A DNA stretch of 64,000 nt from positions 372,001 through 436,000 of the forward strand of contig JAWHQI010000202.1 of the NCBI GenBank assembly GCA_033032865.1, in the 5' to 3' direction. Source of the stretch: Dactylorhiza incarnata (lineage: Eukaryota; Streptophyta; Magnoliopsida; Asparagales; Orchidaceae). Both the position numbers and the translations under genes were made by a program. The stretch's first letter is position 1, and each line of letters opens with the position of its first letter. The notes below the pieces were generated by a model. It ran no database searches, had not been told where the DNA came from, and was given only the letters and a program-made list of their open reading frames with translations. Positions 21,675 to 32,689 of this stretch are shown here, in pieces.

Positions 21675-24005
21675 ATGGCACAAATCAAAGATTATGCTTC
21701 CACCAGACCACCAATGTGCAATCTTGAAAAATTTGCAGTTTGGAAAACAAGAATTAGAATTTATATGAATTTTATTGATGATAACTTGTTTAATATTACT
21801 GTGACAGGTCCCCCAAAGCCTTATAGAAAGGATGCAAATGGCAATTTCACACAAACACTTGTTCCAAGATCTGAATGGACAGAAGATGAGAAGAAGGCAA
21901 GAACATATGATCTAAAGGCCATGAACATACTTGTCTCAACCCTCTCAGATGACATCTTTCAAAGGGTTGTTGACTGTGAATCAGCCAAAGAAATTTGGGA
22001 TGCTCTTACAAAGATGGTGGAAGGAAGTGCTGATGAAAAGAAAGATAAGAAGGCTATATTGATCTCCCAATATGAGAACTTTCAAAAGAAAAATGAAGAG
22101 AGTATCTCTGAGATGTATGACAGATTCAGTCTAATCATCAATCGATTGAAAAACTTGGATAGAGAGATCTCTCTCACTGAGATTAATGACAAATTGCTAA
22201 TGAGTCTCCCTAGTTCATGGGACTCAAGAACATGGGCAATAAGAGACACAAGAGGACAAAAGGAAATCTCAATAGTTGCTCTCTTAGGAAAACTCAAATC
22301 CTATGAGCAACTGCTGAAAACTAGAGAAGAGAAGAAGAGAAGAGAAAACACTCCAATCTCCTCAAAAGATAGGAACATGGCTTTAAAGGCAACAGAAGAA
22401 GGGACTCCTGTCACTGAAGAAGAACTATTCAGTTTCCTGGCCAGAAGATTTAAGAAATGGGTCAAGACAGAGGGATCAAGAAGAAGGGAGTCAAAACCAA
22501 GGTATGACAAAACTCCCACTAAAGAAATTGTGTGTTATTCTTGTAGGAAATCTGGACATATTGCCCCAGAATGTCCATAGAATGCTGAGACACAGAAAGT
22601 TTTGAAAAAGAAAGATCCTAAGAAAAAGGAGAAGAAGAAAGAAAGAGGCCTTATTGCAGAAGCCTGGAGTGAAACAGACTCTGAGGACAGTTCCTCTTCC
22701 AAGAGTGACAATGAAGAATCTAAGCAAGAAGATCTATGCTTGATGGCCCTTGAAGGATCAAAGAATAATGATAGTGCTAAATCATGGAGTGAGACAGGAT
22801 CAGAAGAAAGTATATCTTCTGAAGATGAAAAAGAAGATAGCCTTATTCTCATAGAGGAATCTGAGGATAAGGATGAGGTAAGCATGTTTGATAAAATAGA
22901 TTTTCAAAGTGATAACTTCAGAAATGATTTTATGGGAATGTGTCTAGATCAACTAAAAGCAACACAAGAAATTAAAGATCTAAAAGAACAAATCAATGTA
23001 GCTAAGAACCAGAGAAATAGAGAAGTTAAATGCTCTAAAGATTATGAATTAAGGGCTAACATCATAGAAAAGGAGGTAGAAAAGGCTAAAATAGAAAATC
23101 AGTTCCTTAAGGATAAGGTATCCCAGGCAAAGGCCTTTGAAGAATCAATAAAAATGAGAAGCCAAACTCTTAAGGAAATCACAGAAAAACAAAAAATAAG
23201 ACACAAGAATCTTGGGCTAGGGGCTGATCCATTAATCAGCCTAATTCCATCCAACCAACCTGCTTGGATGAACCCTGTAAAATTCACTAAACCTGTCAAA
23301 TGGACAAACCAAGAAAAAGACCCACAAGATAAGGAAGAAAACTCCTTCAAAGAAATAAAGGAATTTGATGAGACTTCATATTATTCAGCTGATGACTCAC
23401 AAACTTCATTTGAAGAAACAACTAATCCAAGAAAAACAACACATAAAGGAGTAAAAGCAGAAAAAGGTAAAATGAAAATTGAAGATACAATTGCGTCGAC
23501 TTCATATCGACGCATAAATGATAGTGCGTCGACTTATACTCAACGCAACCTCTCAGATGCCTCGACCTCTTATAGACGCTTTAAAAAAAGCACGTCGACT
23601 TCCAATCGACGCAATTTTCTCTATGCGTTGAAATCAGATCGACGCCATCTGGAGAAAGCGCCGAATACAAATCGACGCGACTATCAACATACGTCGAATA
23701 GATATCGACGCACAAAAGTTCAGAGCAACTTAAATACCTTTTCTCCAAAAGCCTTTCATCCTAACCCATATTCAGGACCCATTCATCCCAATCATGATTT
23801 TTATCCAAATCAACACCTCTATCCTAACCAAAATGTTTATCCTAAACAAAATTCCCATCTTAATCAAACCTTCTATTCTAATCAACACTTCCAACCCTCT
23901 CTAAACTTAAATTCTCACAATACTAAGATAATCAAATGTTATATATGTAATAAAACTGGACACCTTGCCAAACAATGTTGGCACAATCAATCAAACTATC
24001 TGTAG
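21675..24005 (+). pseudogene. D gag with one in-frame TAG
   Basis: A 776-codon frame broken only by TAG at 22578-22580. The N-terminal part (MAQIKDYASTRPPMCNLEKF) is a copia gag domain with YDRFSLIINRLKNL and LGKLKSYEQLL. The first zinc knuckle CYSCRKSGHIAPEC lies just before the TAG. After it come Lys- and Glu/Ser-rich coiled-coil-like sequence, seven 11-residue repeats (about 23493-23723, consensus STSYRR) and a second knuckle CYICNKTGHLAKQC (23939-23980). C has Glu-Ile where D has the TAG, so it is probably a recent nonsense change. A Gag with two knuckles could package RNA. No pol follows. Confidence 0.88.
23493..23711. repeat. Seven palindromes at 33-bp step inside D gag
   Basis: 21-bp units of 7+7+7 form, GCGTCGA-N7-TCGACGC, begin at 23493, 23526, 23559, 23592, 23625, 23658 and 23691, exactly 33 bp apart. 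The 12-bp spacers vary. The units encode the repeated STSYRR peptide, yet the same DNA word also fills the non-coding LTR. Confidence 0.94.
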
Positions 24006-24388
24006 AAAGTTGTCCAAGACTGACTTAGAAATCTTTAGGGCTAGGAAGAGATGAAAAGAAATAAAACACCTAGAACTTTTAGGAAAATTAAAAGTCACAT
24101 CGACTTATAATCGATGCACCGTCGAGAAGACCTCGACGTTGGCATTGATCTCCTTCAGTCAAAGTAACGTCGATCCCCTATCGATGTAACATCGACTTCA
24201 TAAAAACGAGCGGCAATACTTTCAGTCACATCCACTGAAATACCGAATAAGCCTCGAATTAAGTCCAGTTTCGACGCTTCACCTGACTTAAATAGTCTCT
24301 TCAGTTAGAAGCCTTCACGACTCTGCATCTTTCATCCTTCTTGCTCCTCAGACCAGCCAATTTTTCCTCTCTCTTTCACTGACCTAAA
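24006..24388 (+). other. D segment between gag and extra ORF
   Basis: No pol remnant. Contains degenerate GTCGA palindromes (about 24098-24275, such as CATCGACTTATAATCGATG) and a pyrimidine-rich stretch ending TTGCTCCTCAG at 24351, which looks like a 3' splice acceptor 37 bp before the ORF start. Confidence 0.75.
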
Positions 24389-26232
24389 ATGGCTCCCAAA
24401 ATCAACTCTGGCTTCGACATTGACCTTGAGTCTTTCCAAGCAGCCGCAGAAAACTACAAGAGCATCATTGCTCTTTTTACTGCAGCAGGACTGGACAAGC
24501 TCATCTCCACTAGGTGCATGCTCCTGGAATCAGAGCTCACAGAGCTAATAACTCATGTTCAGATATCTAAACAAGGAGAAATCCAGGGAACACTATATGA
24601 GACACCAGTCTTAATCTCAGCAGAACATATTAGGGCCACCTTTGATCTTACATCAGGTATATCCTAATATCCTCTTTGTTCAAATGAAATAAGGAAAGAA
24701 AATGAGCTTCTAAAAGAATGACTAAACAAGTCTAAATTATTCCATTATTAGGTGATGAATCTATAGACCTCACACCTGATGAAATCAAGCATCTGTTAAC
24801 CATCATGAAGTTTTCAAGGGATAAATCAACCCATCTAAAGAAAATAGACTTTTCTGAGGAGTATAGACTACTAGCAGATATAGTAGGAAAGATACTACTA
24901 TGTAAGATATCTGCCCATGATGCAGTGCCCAAGCAGCAACTAAACATCATGGGGGCTCTTGTGTTGAAGAAGAAAATAGACTGGGCCAACTGTCTGCTCA
25001 AGAAGATAGGCTCTAGATATTCTCACAAAGAGAATGCCTACATGAGGATTATGAGTCAAGTACTCTTCCACTCCTTCCCTGACCTCTGTAGGTCAAAAGG
25101 AATTCTTATCCCTCCTGGAAAGAGGATATCCATTGCCCTCTTCTCCAAATGGACTAGGCAAATCCCCAAGCCTGGTTCCATTCCTGAAAGGACTCCCTCT
25201 CCTCCTAACTCTCCTACTCATCCATCTCCTCCTCCTTCTCCTCAAAGAGACAATTCTTCTCTACCACCATCATCCACTCAAATAGTCTCTACCACCCTCA
25301 CAACTCCTACTCTACCTACCTCTTCTCAAACACCTGCTCCTCAAACAGCAGCTTCTCCACCTCCTCCTCCTCTTACTTTCTCATCCTCTCCACCTCCTTT
25401 ATCACCCATACCTCATGTATCAACTAACTTCTCTCCAGCCTCATCACCACCTTCACCACTCTCTCCTCATCCCCAACCACAACATGAACCATCTGCATCC
25501 ACTGAAGCTCTCCTCACTCAGTGCATTGCATCAGCAGCTCAAACATTCCAAGCAATGCTGGATGAGCACTGCTCCCAGATTCATTCCTCAATCCTACACA
25601 TGCACACCCAAATAGATGGGGTCAGTGCCTCTGTGCAAAGTCTGAAGAACTCTCTCTCTTCCTCAAGAGTTACCAAGTCTTTCTTAACCTCCTTGGCCAA
25701 GAAGGTCAAGAAGGGGGAGAAGCTAGATGAAGAGCAGCCCTCCAATCTTAAACCTCCCTCACACAAATCCCCTCCTTCTTCAAAATCTGACAGTCTTGCA
25801 CTGCTCAAGACAATTGGAAATGAGATAGTACCTGAGCTACACAATGATGAACAAACAATAGAGGTACTCAACATAGCAAGAGATGCTGCAAATCAAGTGG
25901 CACTACTACAAGGGGAGGGAAGCAGAGCAGAAAATGAGGCTGAAAAGGAAGAAGGTGAGAAAGAGCTGAATACTGCTATAAATCAAGAAGAAAATGAACC
26001 AGCTGCTGGAACTAAAAAAGGAAATGAAGCTGATGCTGGAAAAGAGAAAGAGCCAGATGCTGTGATGGCTGAAGAAGGGGCTCAGGAGTCAGGGGCAGGG
26101 GGAGCTGAGACTCAGGGGGAGCAAATGGCTGAGACCCAGGGGGAGCTGAGGGAGTCACCTCCTATTGGGAAAGAGCAATCCACAATAGTATTCAAGAGAA
26201 AAAGAAAGACTCCTCCTACCCCTCCTGAATAA
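24389..26232 (+). CDS. D extra ORF, two exons, plant transposon-protein-like
   Basis: Exon 1 is 24389-24656 and exon 2 is 24752-26232, giving 582 residues. The 95-bp intron (24657-24751) begins GTATATCC and ends TTATTAG, and is supported by the C homologue, which runs straight through the same point (VNGDDEIELS against TSG/DESIDLT). The N-terminal 190 residues (SGFDIDLESFQ, YRLLADIVGKILL, FPDLCRSKGILIPPGKR) resemble the 'putative plant transposon protein' family. Then follow a Pro/Ser-rich linker, a helical segment and a Glu/Ala-rich tail ending with basic KRKRKTPPTPPE. No signal peptide or membrane helix seen. It occupies the site of envelope-like genes in SIRE elements. Function unknown. 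Confidence 0.8.
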
Positions 26233-26378
26233 TACTTGAAAACAATGCTTCATATACTTTATGATTGGTCTGAACATGAAGTTTGCTCCTGATTGTGTGA
26301 AATCTTCATTATCTGTACAAATGCTTTGCTATGTTAATTATATGCTAAATACAATTTCTCTCTAAATAGGGTTAAGAC

Positions 26379-26391
26379 AAATAGGGGAGAT
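26379..26391 (+). promoter_or_regulatory. D polypurine tract
   Basis: CAAATAGGGGAGAT directly before TGTTGGG. It closely matches the C tract, AAATAGGGGGAGAT. Confidence 0.88.
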
Positions 26392-27718
26392 TGTTGGGAA
26401 AATGATTTCTCTTAACCCCTGAAAAAGAGTTAAATATGAATTATAAGAATGAAAAATAAGGCCAAGTAAATATGCGTCGAATGGTATTCGACGCAATGTC
26501 AAAATATAGTCGACATTTCCTTCAGAATGAGTCGAAGTAACTTTAGGAAGACTTCGACGTATGTGTTGTCGACGCTACTCTGATTTCCAGTCGACGCATC
26601 TAATGTAGTCGACGCATCTAATGTAGTCGACGCACATTTGTCATCGCACCTTCCTTTTTCTCCTCTCGACGTCCAGACAGGATGTATTCGACGCTTGCGT
26701 CAAATAGTAATCGACGCACGTCGATCTTTATGACAGAATTCAAAACCGCCAGATCTCTTTCCTTATCTTATAGATCTGATTTATATGGAATCAATTTATG
26801 TCTTATAGCCGTTCTGAATCTTTCTTTTCCTCTATTAGATTCTTGGCTAATTTGATAAAATTCATTATGGACATTATTTGAAATTGGAATGAATTCTTTC
26901 CTTCTATTGGTATGCTAACTATGGAAATGTTTCTATCCTTATAATTCTCTTTCATCCTATGAGTATTATTTGAATGAACATAGCTATATATATATATATA
27001 TGTGAAGGAGGTCGACAAAAAGAACAAGGAGTGATCCACCATTTTTACTCATTGAAAAGAGGAAAAGCTCCCAAGTGATAAAGAGAGAATTGAGAAATAG
27101 CCCTGCAGCAATATTCAAACATTCTTCTTCTCCTGCTTCTGAAGTCACTCTGCTGCAAATTCTGATAGCTCTCACATAAGAGGGAAAAACTACAAATCTT
27201 CTTCTCTCTATAGAAGAAAGATTTAATTCACTTCTTGTGCTTCTAATCTTCTTGCTAGGAAGAAGATTCATTCTTGTTCTTATTTCTTTCTTCTTTCTTA
27301 TTCTTACTTAAACATTGTAAAAGAGTTTTTAGAATCTCTCATCAAAAAATTCAGTGTACTGGTTCTAAGAGTCTCCTTTTCAAAAGACTCAGTTGGTTCT
27401 AAGAGTCTCCTTGTCAAAAGACTCAGGGTGGTTCTAAGAGTCTCCTTATCAAAAGACTCAGTACAAGATAGTGAATTTCCTACCAAGGGGGTAGAAGAGT
27501 GGACTACCCAAAGTTTGGGGAGCCACTATATCTCTGTGTTGTGCTGTGATTTCTTTTCCTGCATTTACTTTCTATATTTGTTTAATTCTTGTTGGTGTGT
27601 GTGGGAAGCTCTAATCTGTGATCATACATATATATATATATTAACTTTGCACAAAATATTTTTAATCTCTATTCACCCCCCTCTAGAGAATTCTAGTGAG
27701 GTTAACTATGCACTTTCA
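26392..27718 (+). repeat. D 3' LTR (1327 bp)
   Basis: Starts TGTTGGGAAAATG. Compared with the left LTR it has an additional CATCTAATGTAGTCGACG unit (near 26597-26632) and an additional GCTTGCGTCAAATAGTAATC segment near 26692. Confidence 0.94.
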
Positions 27719-27723
27719 GAATT

Positions 27724-29006
27724 GAAGATATAGTAGAAGAGAGTTCAGAGATTGCTTGAAGAATTGGAGCAATTTTTGCATCCAATGAGGAGTCAAGAGT
27801 AGAAAGAATGTTATAGACTGGAGCAAGTTTTGCATCCAGGATTTGATCAATTTTTGGAAGAATATGGTCAAGAATTTGATCTGCAACAGATTAAAAATGT
27901 AAAAATAACATTTCAGGTTGTTGAGATGAAGATGGTTGAGAAGTGGATGGAAGGGGGGTTGGTACAAAAATGTTTGCAACATTTGCATGTTGTTGAGGGA
28001 TGTCAGAATGAATGGGGCAATAGTGATGAATGGGTGAATGATAGTCATCATGCATTGGAGATGGAGGTGGAGAAGTATGAGTGGTTAGAGGGGTAGAAGA
28101 GGATGGAATGTCATCAATGAGTGTGGGTGAATTTGGAGGTGGAGATTGTGCAGGGGAAAAATTTGGAGGTGGAGATGGGATATGAGGAGGAGAAACAATA
28201 GGAGGAGGGGAAGAGGCTTCTAGAAGGGGTGAGGGAGTGACTGGGTCAGTCCTTGTGCCTTCAGAAGTTTTCTTCTTTGTAACTGCTCCTGTGTTCTTCT
28301 TAGTAAACACCCTGTCCCACTTAGCAAAGAGAGCTGAAGTCAGCTTCTTGCTGGCATTAATTGTCACCTTGGGAGAGACCATAAGGTCTTGGTGTATTTC
28401 CTGAAGAACAATTCCTAAGATCCTTCCAAAGCAGACATTGTCCTTTGAAATCTTCTTCTTAATTAATCCAAAGAAGATTGATCCCCAGTTCACTTTCTTC
28501 TTTTCCATTATGGCCACCATCAACATAAATTGGTGCCTATTAATCTAATCATGTCATATTGTTTTCCCTAACAACACTTTGCCAACTATATCATAAAGAA
28601 ACTTATATTCTACAGATAAGTTCTTTTTGAGCAGGTGATTAGGGTTTCCAGTAGAATGACCCATTTTAATCAGTGCTTCACCAGTTTCAACAGAGCTGAG
28701 CTCTATCTCATCATCACCATTAACAAAATCAAAAACCTCAGTTAGGATAGTATGGGTAAGAGAGACCTGGTGTCCTGAAATAGTTCCTGTCAGACTTTCA
28801 TCTTCCAGCTTAGCTGTAAAACACCATTCCTTGATTTCTGCTGTGCGCAGCTTAATCCTCATGCTCATTAACTTTCTCAACTGCTGCTCTTCAAACAGTT
28901 GAAGAATATCCTTGAAGATTTGGTCAAATTGAGTAAAAGATTCCATGTCGATGTCGAACCCGGCATCGAACTTCATCGAATATAGTGCGGCTTGAGAAAT
29001 CGCCAT
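27724..29006 (-). pseudogene. C extra ORF, N-terminal half
   Basis: ATG at 29006 (MAISQAALYSMKFDAGFDID). It follows a strong splice-acceptor-like TTTCTCTCTTGCAG ending at 29013. The conserved part (YKFLYDIVGKVLLGK, ITSALFAKWDRVF-like) matches D residue by residue without an intron. TGA and TAG near 28553 and 28544 and TAA at 27891 interrupt it, but there is no frameshift, and the frame runs on after D at 20280. A Pro-rich stretch (28270-27960) and an amphipathic stretch (IDQILDAKLAP) follow. With its other half it would be about 930 residues. It resembles the PF20167-type plant transposon protein family. Role unknown. Confidence 0.72.
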
Positions 29007-29281
29007 TTGTACCTGCAAGAGAGAAAGATCAAGTGCAGAGAGGAACTGGAGGGAAACGATTTCTGTAGGCGCAAGCTATTACGAAAATAGAAAAAGATAT
29101 TATATAGATCGGAGAAGGGGGCGTATTTGAGGAGCGGGGTTCGACAAAAAACCTAATGAAAACAGAAGTCAAAAAGACTTTAGGCCTTTGTCAGACAGCG
29201 TTCGACAAAAGTATCCTTTTCGTCGACCAACGTTCGACAAATGAAATTGTCTTTATCGATTCTGAGGTTAACAGGTTTTGT
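29007..29281 (-). other. C spacer between pol and extra ORF, with palindromes
   Basis: No gene. TTCGACAAA half sites at 29141, 29202, 29234, 29292 and (in the end of pol) 29324, pairs about 32 bp apart. The best palindrome is TTCGTCGA-N7-TCGACAAA near 29219-29241. Confidence 0.75.
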
Positions 29282-30718
29282 CTACTGTCGTTCGACAAAT
29301 GGTTCAAATTCGTCGTCCTCCGTTCGACAAATTTGGAGGATAAATAGAAATATTAATTTTTTACATATTGAATCTCCATCTATCATTCCTAGTTGATTTA
29401 TGAAGAAGATGTGCTTCTTTTCATCCAAGGGCTTGGTGAAAATGTCAGCTCTTTGTAAATCAGTGGAAATGAATTGTAGGCAAATTTTATTTTTATCCAC
29501 ATTATCCCTAAGGAAGTGGTGCCTAATTTCTATGTGTTTAGTCCTACTATGGAGAACTGGATTTTGTGCTATAGATATTGCACTTGTATTGTCACAAAAT
29601 ATAGTTGATTTATTTAAGTTGATACCATAGTCTAGAAGTTGATTTTGTATCCACAATATCTGTGAGCAGCAACTGCCAGCAGCCATATATTCAGCTTCAG
29701 CTGTTGATGTAGATACAGATGTCTGCTTTTTACAAAACCAAGACACAAGCCTATCACCAAGAAACTGACAAGTTCCTGATGTGCTTTTCCTGTCTACTTT
29801 GCATCCAGCATAATATGAATCTGAGAATCCAGTTAATTCAAATTCAGATGTTGTTGGATACCAGAGTCCTAGATTAGGGCAACCCTTTATATATCTCAAA
29901 ATCCTTTTTAATAAAATTAAGTGAGATTCTTTGGGGTTAACTTGAAATCTAGCACAAATACAGGTAGCAAACATTATGTCAGGTCTACTAGCTGTTAAAT
30001 AAAGTAGTGAGCCAACAATTGCTCTGTATACTTTTGAATCAACAGGTTTCCCTGATTCATCATTAACAATAACAGCATTTGAGGGCATGGGTGTTTTCAT
30101 GGTGGAAGAATTAGACATACCAAATCTTTTCACTAACTCCTTAGCATACTTAGATTGGGATATGAAGATTCCATTTGAAGTTTGCTTCACCTGAAGACCA
30201 AGGAAGTATGATAACTCACCCATACTACTCATTTCAAATCTTGATTGCATTAGATTGGAAAATCTTTTGCACAAGTTTGAATCAGTAGATCCAAAGATAA
30301 TGTCATCTACATATATTTGAACTAGTAAAGTTTGATTCTTATGTACTTTGTAAAATAAGGTTTTGTCTACTATGCCTCTACAAAAATTGTTTTCCAAAAG
30401 AAAACTAGCTAAAGTTTCATACCATGCTCAAGGAGCTTCTTTGAGACCATAGAGAGCTTTCTTAAGTTTAAATGCAAAAGAGGGTTGAGTTGGAGAGATA
30501 AAACCTGGTGGTTGTTCCACATAAACTTCTTCTTTGATTTCTCCATTTAGGAATGCACTCTTTACATCCATTTGATAGACTTTGAATCTTTTGTGTGCAG
30601 CAAATGCAAGAAAGATCCTGATTGCTTCTAACCTTGCAACTGGTGCAAATGTCTGATCATAGTCTATCCCTTCTTCCTGTGAGTATCCTTGAGCTACTAG
30701 CCTAGCTTTGTTTCTCAC
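29282..30718 (-). pseudogene. C reverse transcriptase and RNase H
   Basis: One frame with a nonsense TGA at about 30428-30430. RT begins [23 protein letters not shown], followed by [29 protein letters not shown] (catalytic), YFLGLQVKQ and RPDIMFATCICARFQ. RNase H has [20 protein letters not shown] (the usual Asp is Tyr at one place, DSYYAG against DSDYAG in A1), AEAEYMAAGSCCSQILW and SRTKHIEIRHHFLRDNV. It ends in a tail extending past the usual DIFTKPL. The SIRE-like wording matches family A. Inactive. Confidence 0.92.
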
Positions 30719-32520
30719 AATATTTCCCTCTGTATCAAGCTTGTTCCTGTAGACCTATTTGGTTCCAATTACTGGATAATTTTTTGGTCTTGGAACCAAA
30801 TCCCAAACCTTGTTCCTTTCAAATTGGTTGAGCTCCTCTTGCATTGCAAGAATCCAATTTGGACCTTGTTCTGCATCTTTTATGGTTTGAGGTTCAACTT
30901 GTGATAGGAAACAAGTATGCATCTGATTTTGGTGTAGTTGATGCCTTGTTTGAACACCTGCTGAAATATCTCCAATTACTTGTGAAATTGGATGATCTCT
31001 AATTGTGATGGGATCAACAGTAAGAGTTGGTTCAGCAATTGTATCCTCTTTGGGAATTTGTTCAGCTGCTATATCTCGTGAAGAATGATCTGCTGTTGTC
31101 TGTTCTGAACTTTCAGCAAAACTGGGAAATTTTCTTCTTCACTCTCTTCATCATTCTGTTGTTCAAGATTCAGAGTTCCTTCTTTATGTAGAGCTAATTG
31201 ATCTAGCTGCTCACATAATATAGGTACCTGCAGATTTTTTATGGTAGAAGGAATCTTCTCCTTGTAAAACATGTTAGTTTCATCAAAAGAGACATGCATA
31301 GATTCTTCTATTTTAAGAGTAGATTTATTATAGATCCTATATGCTTTACTGATTTGAGAATATCCTAAGAAAATTCCTTCATCGGATTTTGGTTCAAATT
31401 TCCTAAGGTATTTCTTATCATTATTGTGAATATAACATTTACAACCAAATGTTCTAAAATAGTTAACTTTAGGTTTCTTCCCTTTAAGTAATTCATAAGG
31501 AGTCTTTCCCTTAAGTTTGTGTATCAAACTTCTATTCAGAACATAATTTGCTGTGCTAACAGCCTCTGCCCAAAAGGATAGGGACAGATTAGCATCTGCA
31601 AGCAAAGTTCTTGCTGATTCAATTAGAGTTCTATTTTTCCTTTCAACTACCCTATTTTGTTGAGGAGTTCTAGGAGCTGAGAAACAATGCCTGATACCTT
31701 CCATCTCACAGAATTCTTGCATAAGAAGAGACTCAAACCCAGTACCATGATCACTTCTGATCAATGCAACTACAGTAGAGTACTCAATCTATATGCTCTT
31801 AAGAAAATCTGTAAGAACTTTAAAGTTATCTGACTTTTCTCTCAAAAAGAACACCCAAGTGAATCTAGAGAAGTCATCTACAATAACTAGAGTGTAAGAC
31901 TTCCCTCCTAAACGCTTTGTTGCTATAGGCCCAAAAAGGTCCATATGTAGCAAATATAAGATTCTAGGTGAATCACTTTTAGGTAATGATTTAAAACTGT
32001 TTTTAGTTTGCTTACCTAGTTGACATGCCCTACAAAGACCTTCTTTCTTGTATGATCCTGAGGGTAATCCTCTAACAAGATTGTCCTTAGATAGTTTAGC
32101 AATGGTCCTAAGGTTTACATGTCCTAGTCTCTTATGCCAAAGTTCACTAGATTTGCTTCCATCACTAAATAAACAAACTTCTGAAGTAGATGAATTGAAA
32201 TTCACTAAGTATATGTTACCTTGCCTAATACCTGATAGAACAGTAATATTATCAGTAGATTTAATAAGGCAATTCAATTTATTAAAGGTTACCTGATACC
32301 CTTCATCACATAATTGACTTATGCTGATGAGGTTGTGCTTCAGTCCCTTGACATAAGCTACCTCTTTGAAGGTGACTTCTCCAACCTTGACTTTTCCATA
32401 GCCTTTGGTCTGTCCACAGTTGGAGTCTCCAAATACAACCTTTGGTCCAAGTTTTTCCTTGTAGTTGTTCAGGTTGGCCTTGTTTCCTGTCATATGCTTT
32501 GAGCAGCCACTATCCAAATA
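30719..32520 (-). pseudogene. C protease and integrase
   Basis: The protease motif MDSGCSKHMTGN starts at 32517. GAG-pre-integrase has LWHKRLGHVNLRTIAKLSKDN and CRACQLGKQ. The integrase core follows with LHMDLFGP, a TAG near 31789, then [30 protein letters not shown] and [15 protein letters not shown]. The three catalytic acidic residues are visible. The linker toward RT (31068-30719) has lost its frame. The gag frame differs from the protease frame, so a frameshift lies near 32600. Confidence 0.9.
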
Positions 32521-32689
32521 CCATTTTCATTTATTTTTGGATAGCTGTGTACCTGTAATGACAGAAAAATAAACTAGTTGTTTTTGACCCAGACTACCTT
32601 GGGTCCATTTCTTTGTCCAAAATATTCAGATATAAAGGATATTTCAGGCTGATCCTTATAGCCTTGTGGATGATATCTTCTTGGAGGTA

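Larger units (their letters stand above)
20286..27718 (+). mobile_element. D: LTR element with gag and extra ORF but no pol
   Basis: LTRs 20286-21576 and 26392-27718 begin T(A/G)TTGGGAAAATG and end GCACTTTCA. Target duplication GAATT at 20281-20285 and 27719-27723. Initiator tRNA-Met primer site after the left LTR, polypurine tract before the right. The interior codes for Gag (21675-24005) and a second protein (24389-26232). Nothing between or after them resembles protease, integrase or RT. It is thus like TR-GAG non-autonomous elements, plus an extra gene. Gag and extra ORF are related to those of C, which may be similar to its helper. Confidence 0.95.

Noticed and set aside
22578..22580. 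Programmed read-through of the TAG in D gag
   Set aside because: The following bases AATGCT do not match a known read-through context, and C has a sense codon there. A simple nonsense change is more likely.
23493..23711. Plain amino-acid repeat as the full explanation of the D gag array
   Set aside because: The same 7+7+7 word occurs in non-coding LTR DNA, and both arms are kept at the DNA level, so coding constraint alone is not enough.
25415..25615. Second frame within the D Pro-rich region
   Set aside because: Overlaps exon 2 of the extra ORF. Its composition comes from the CT-rich linker.
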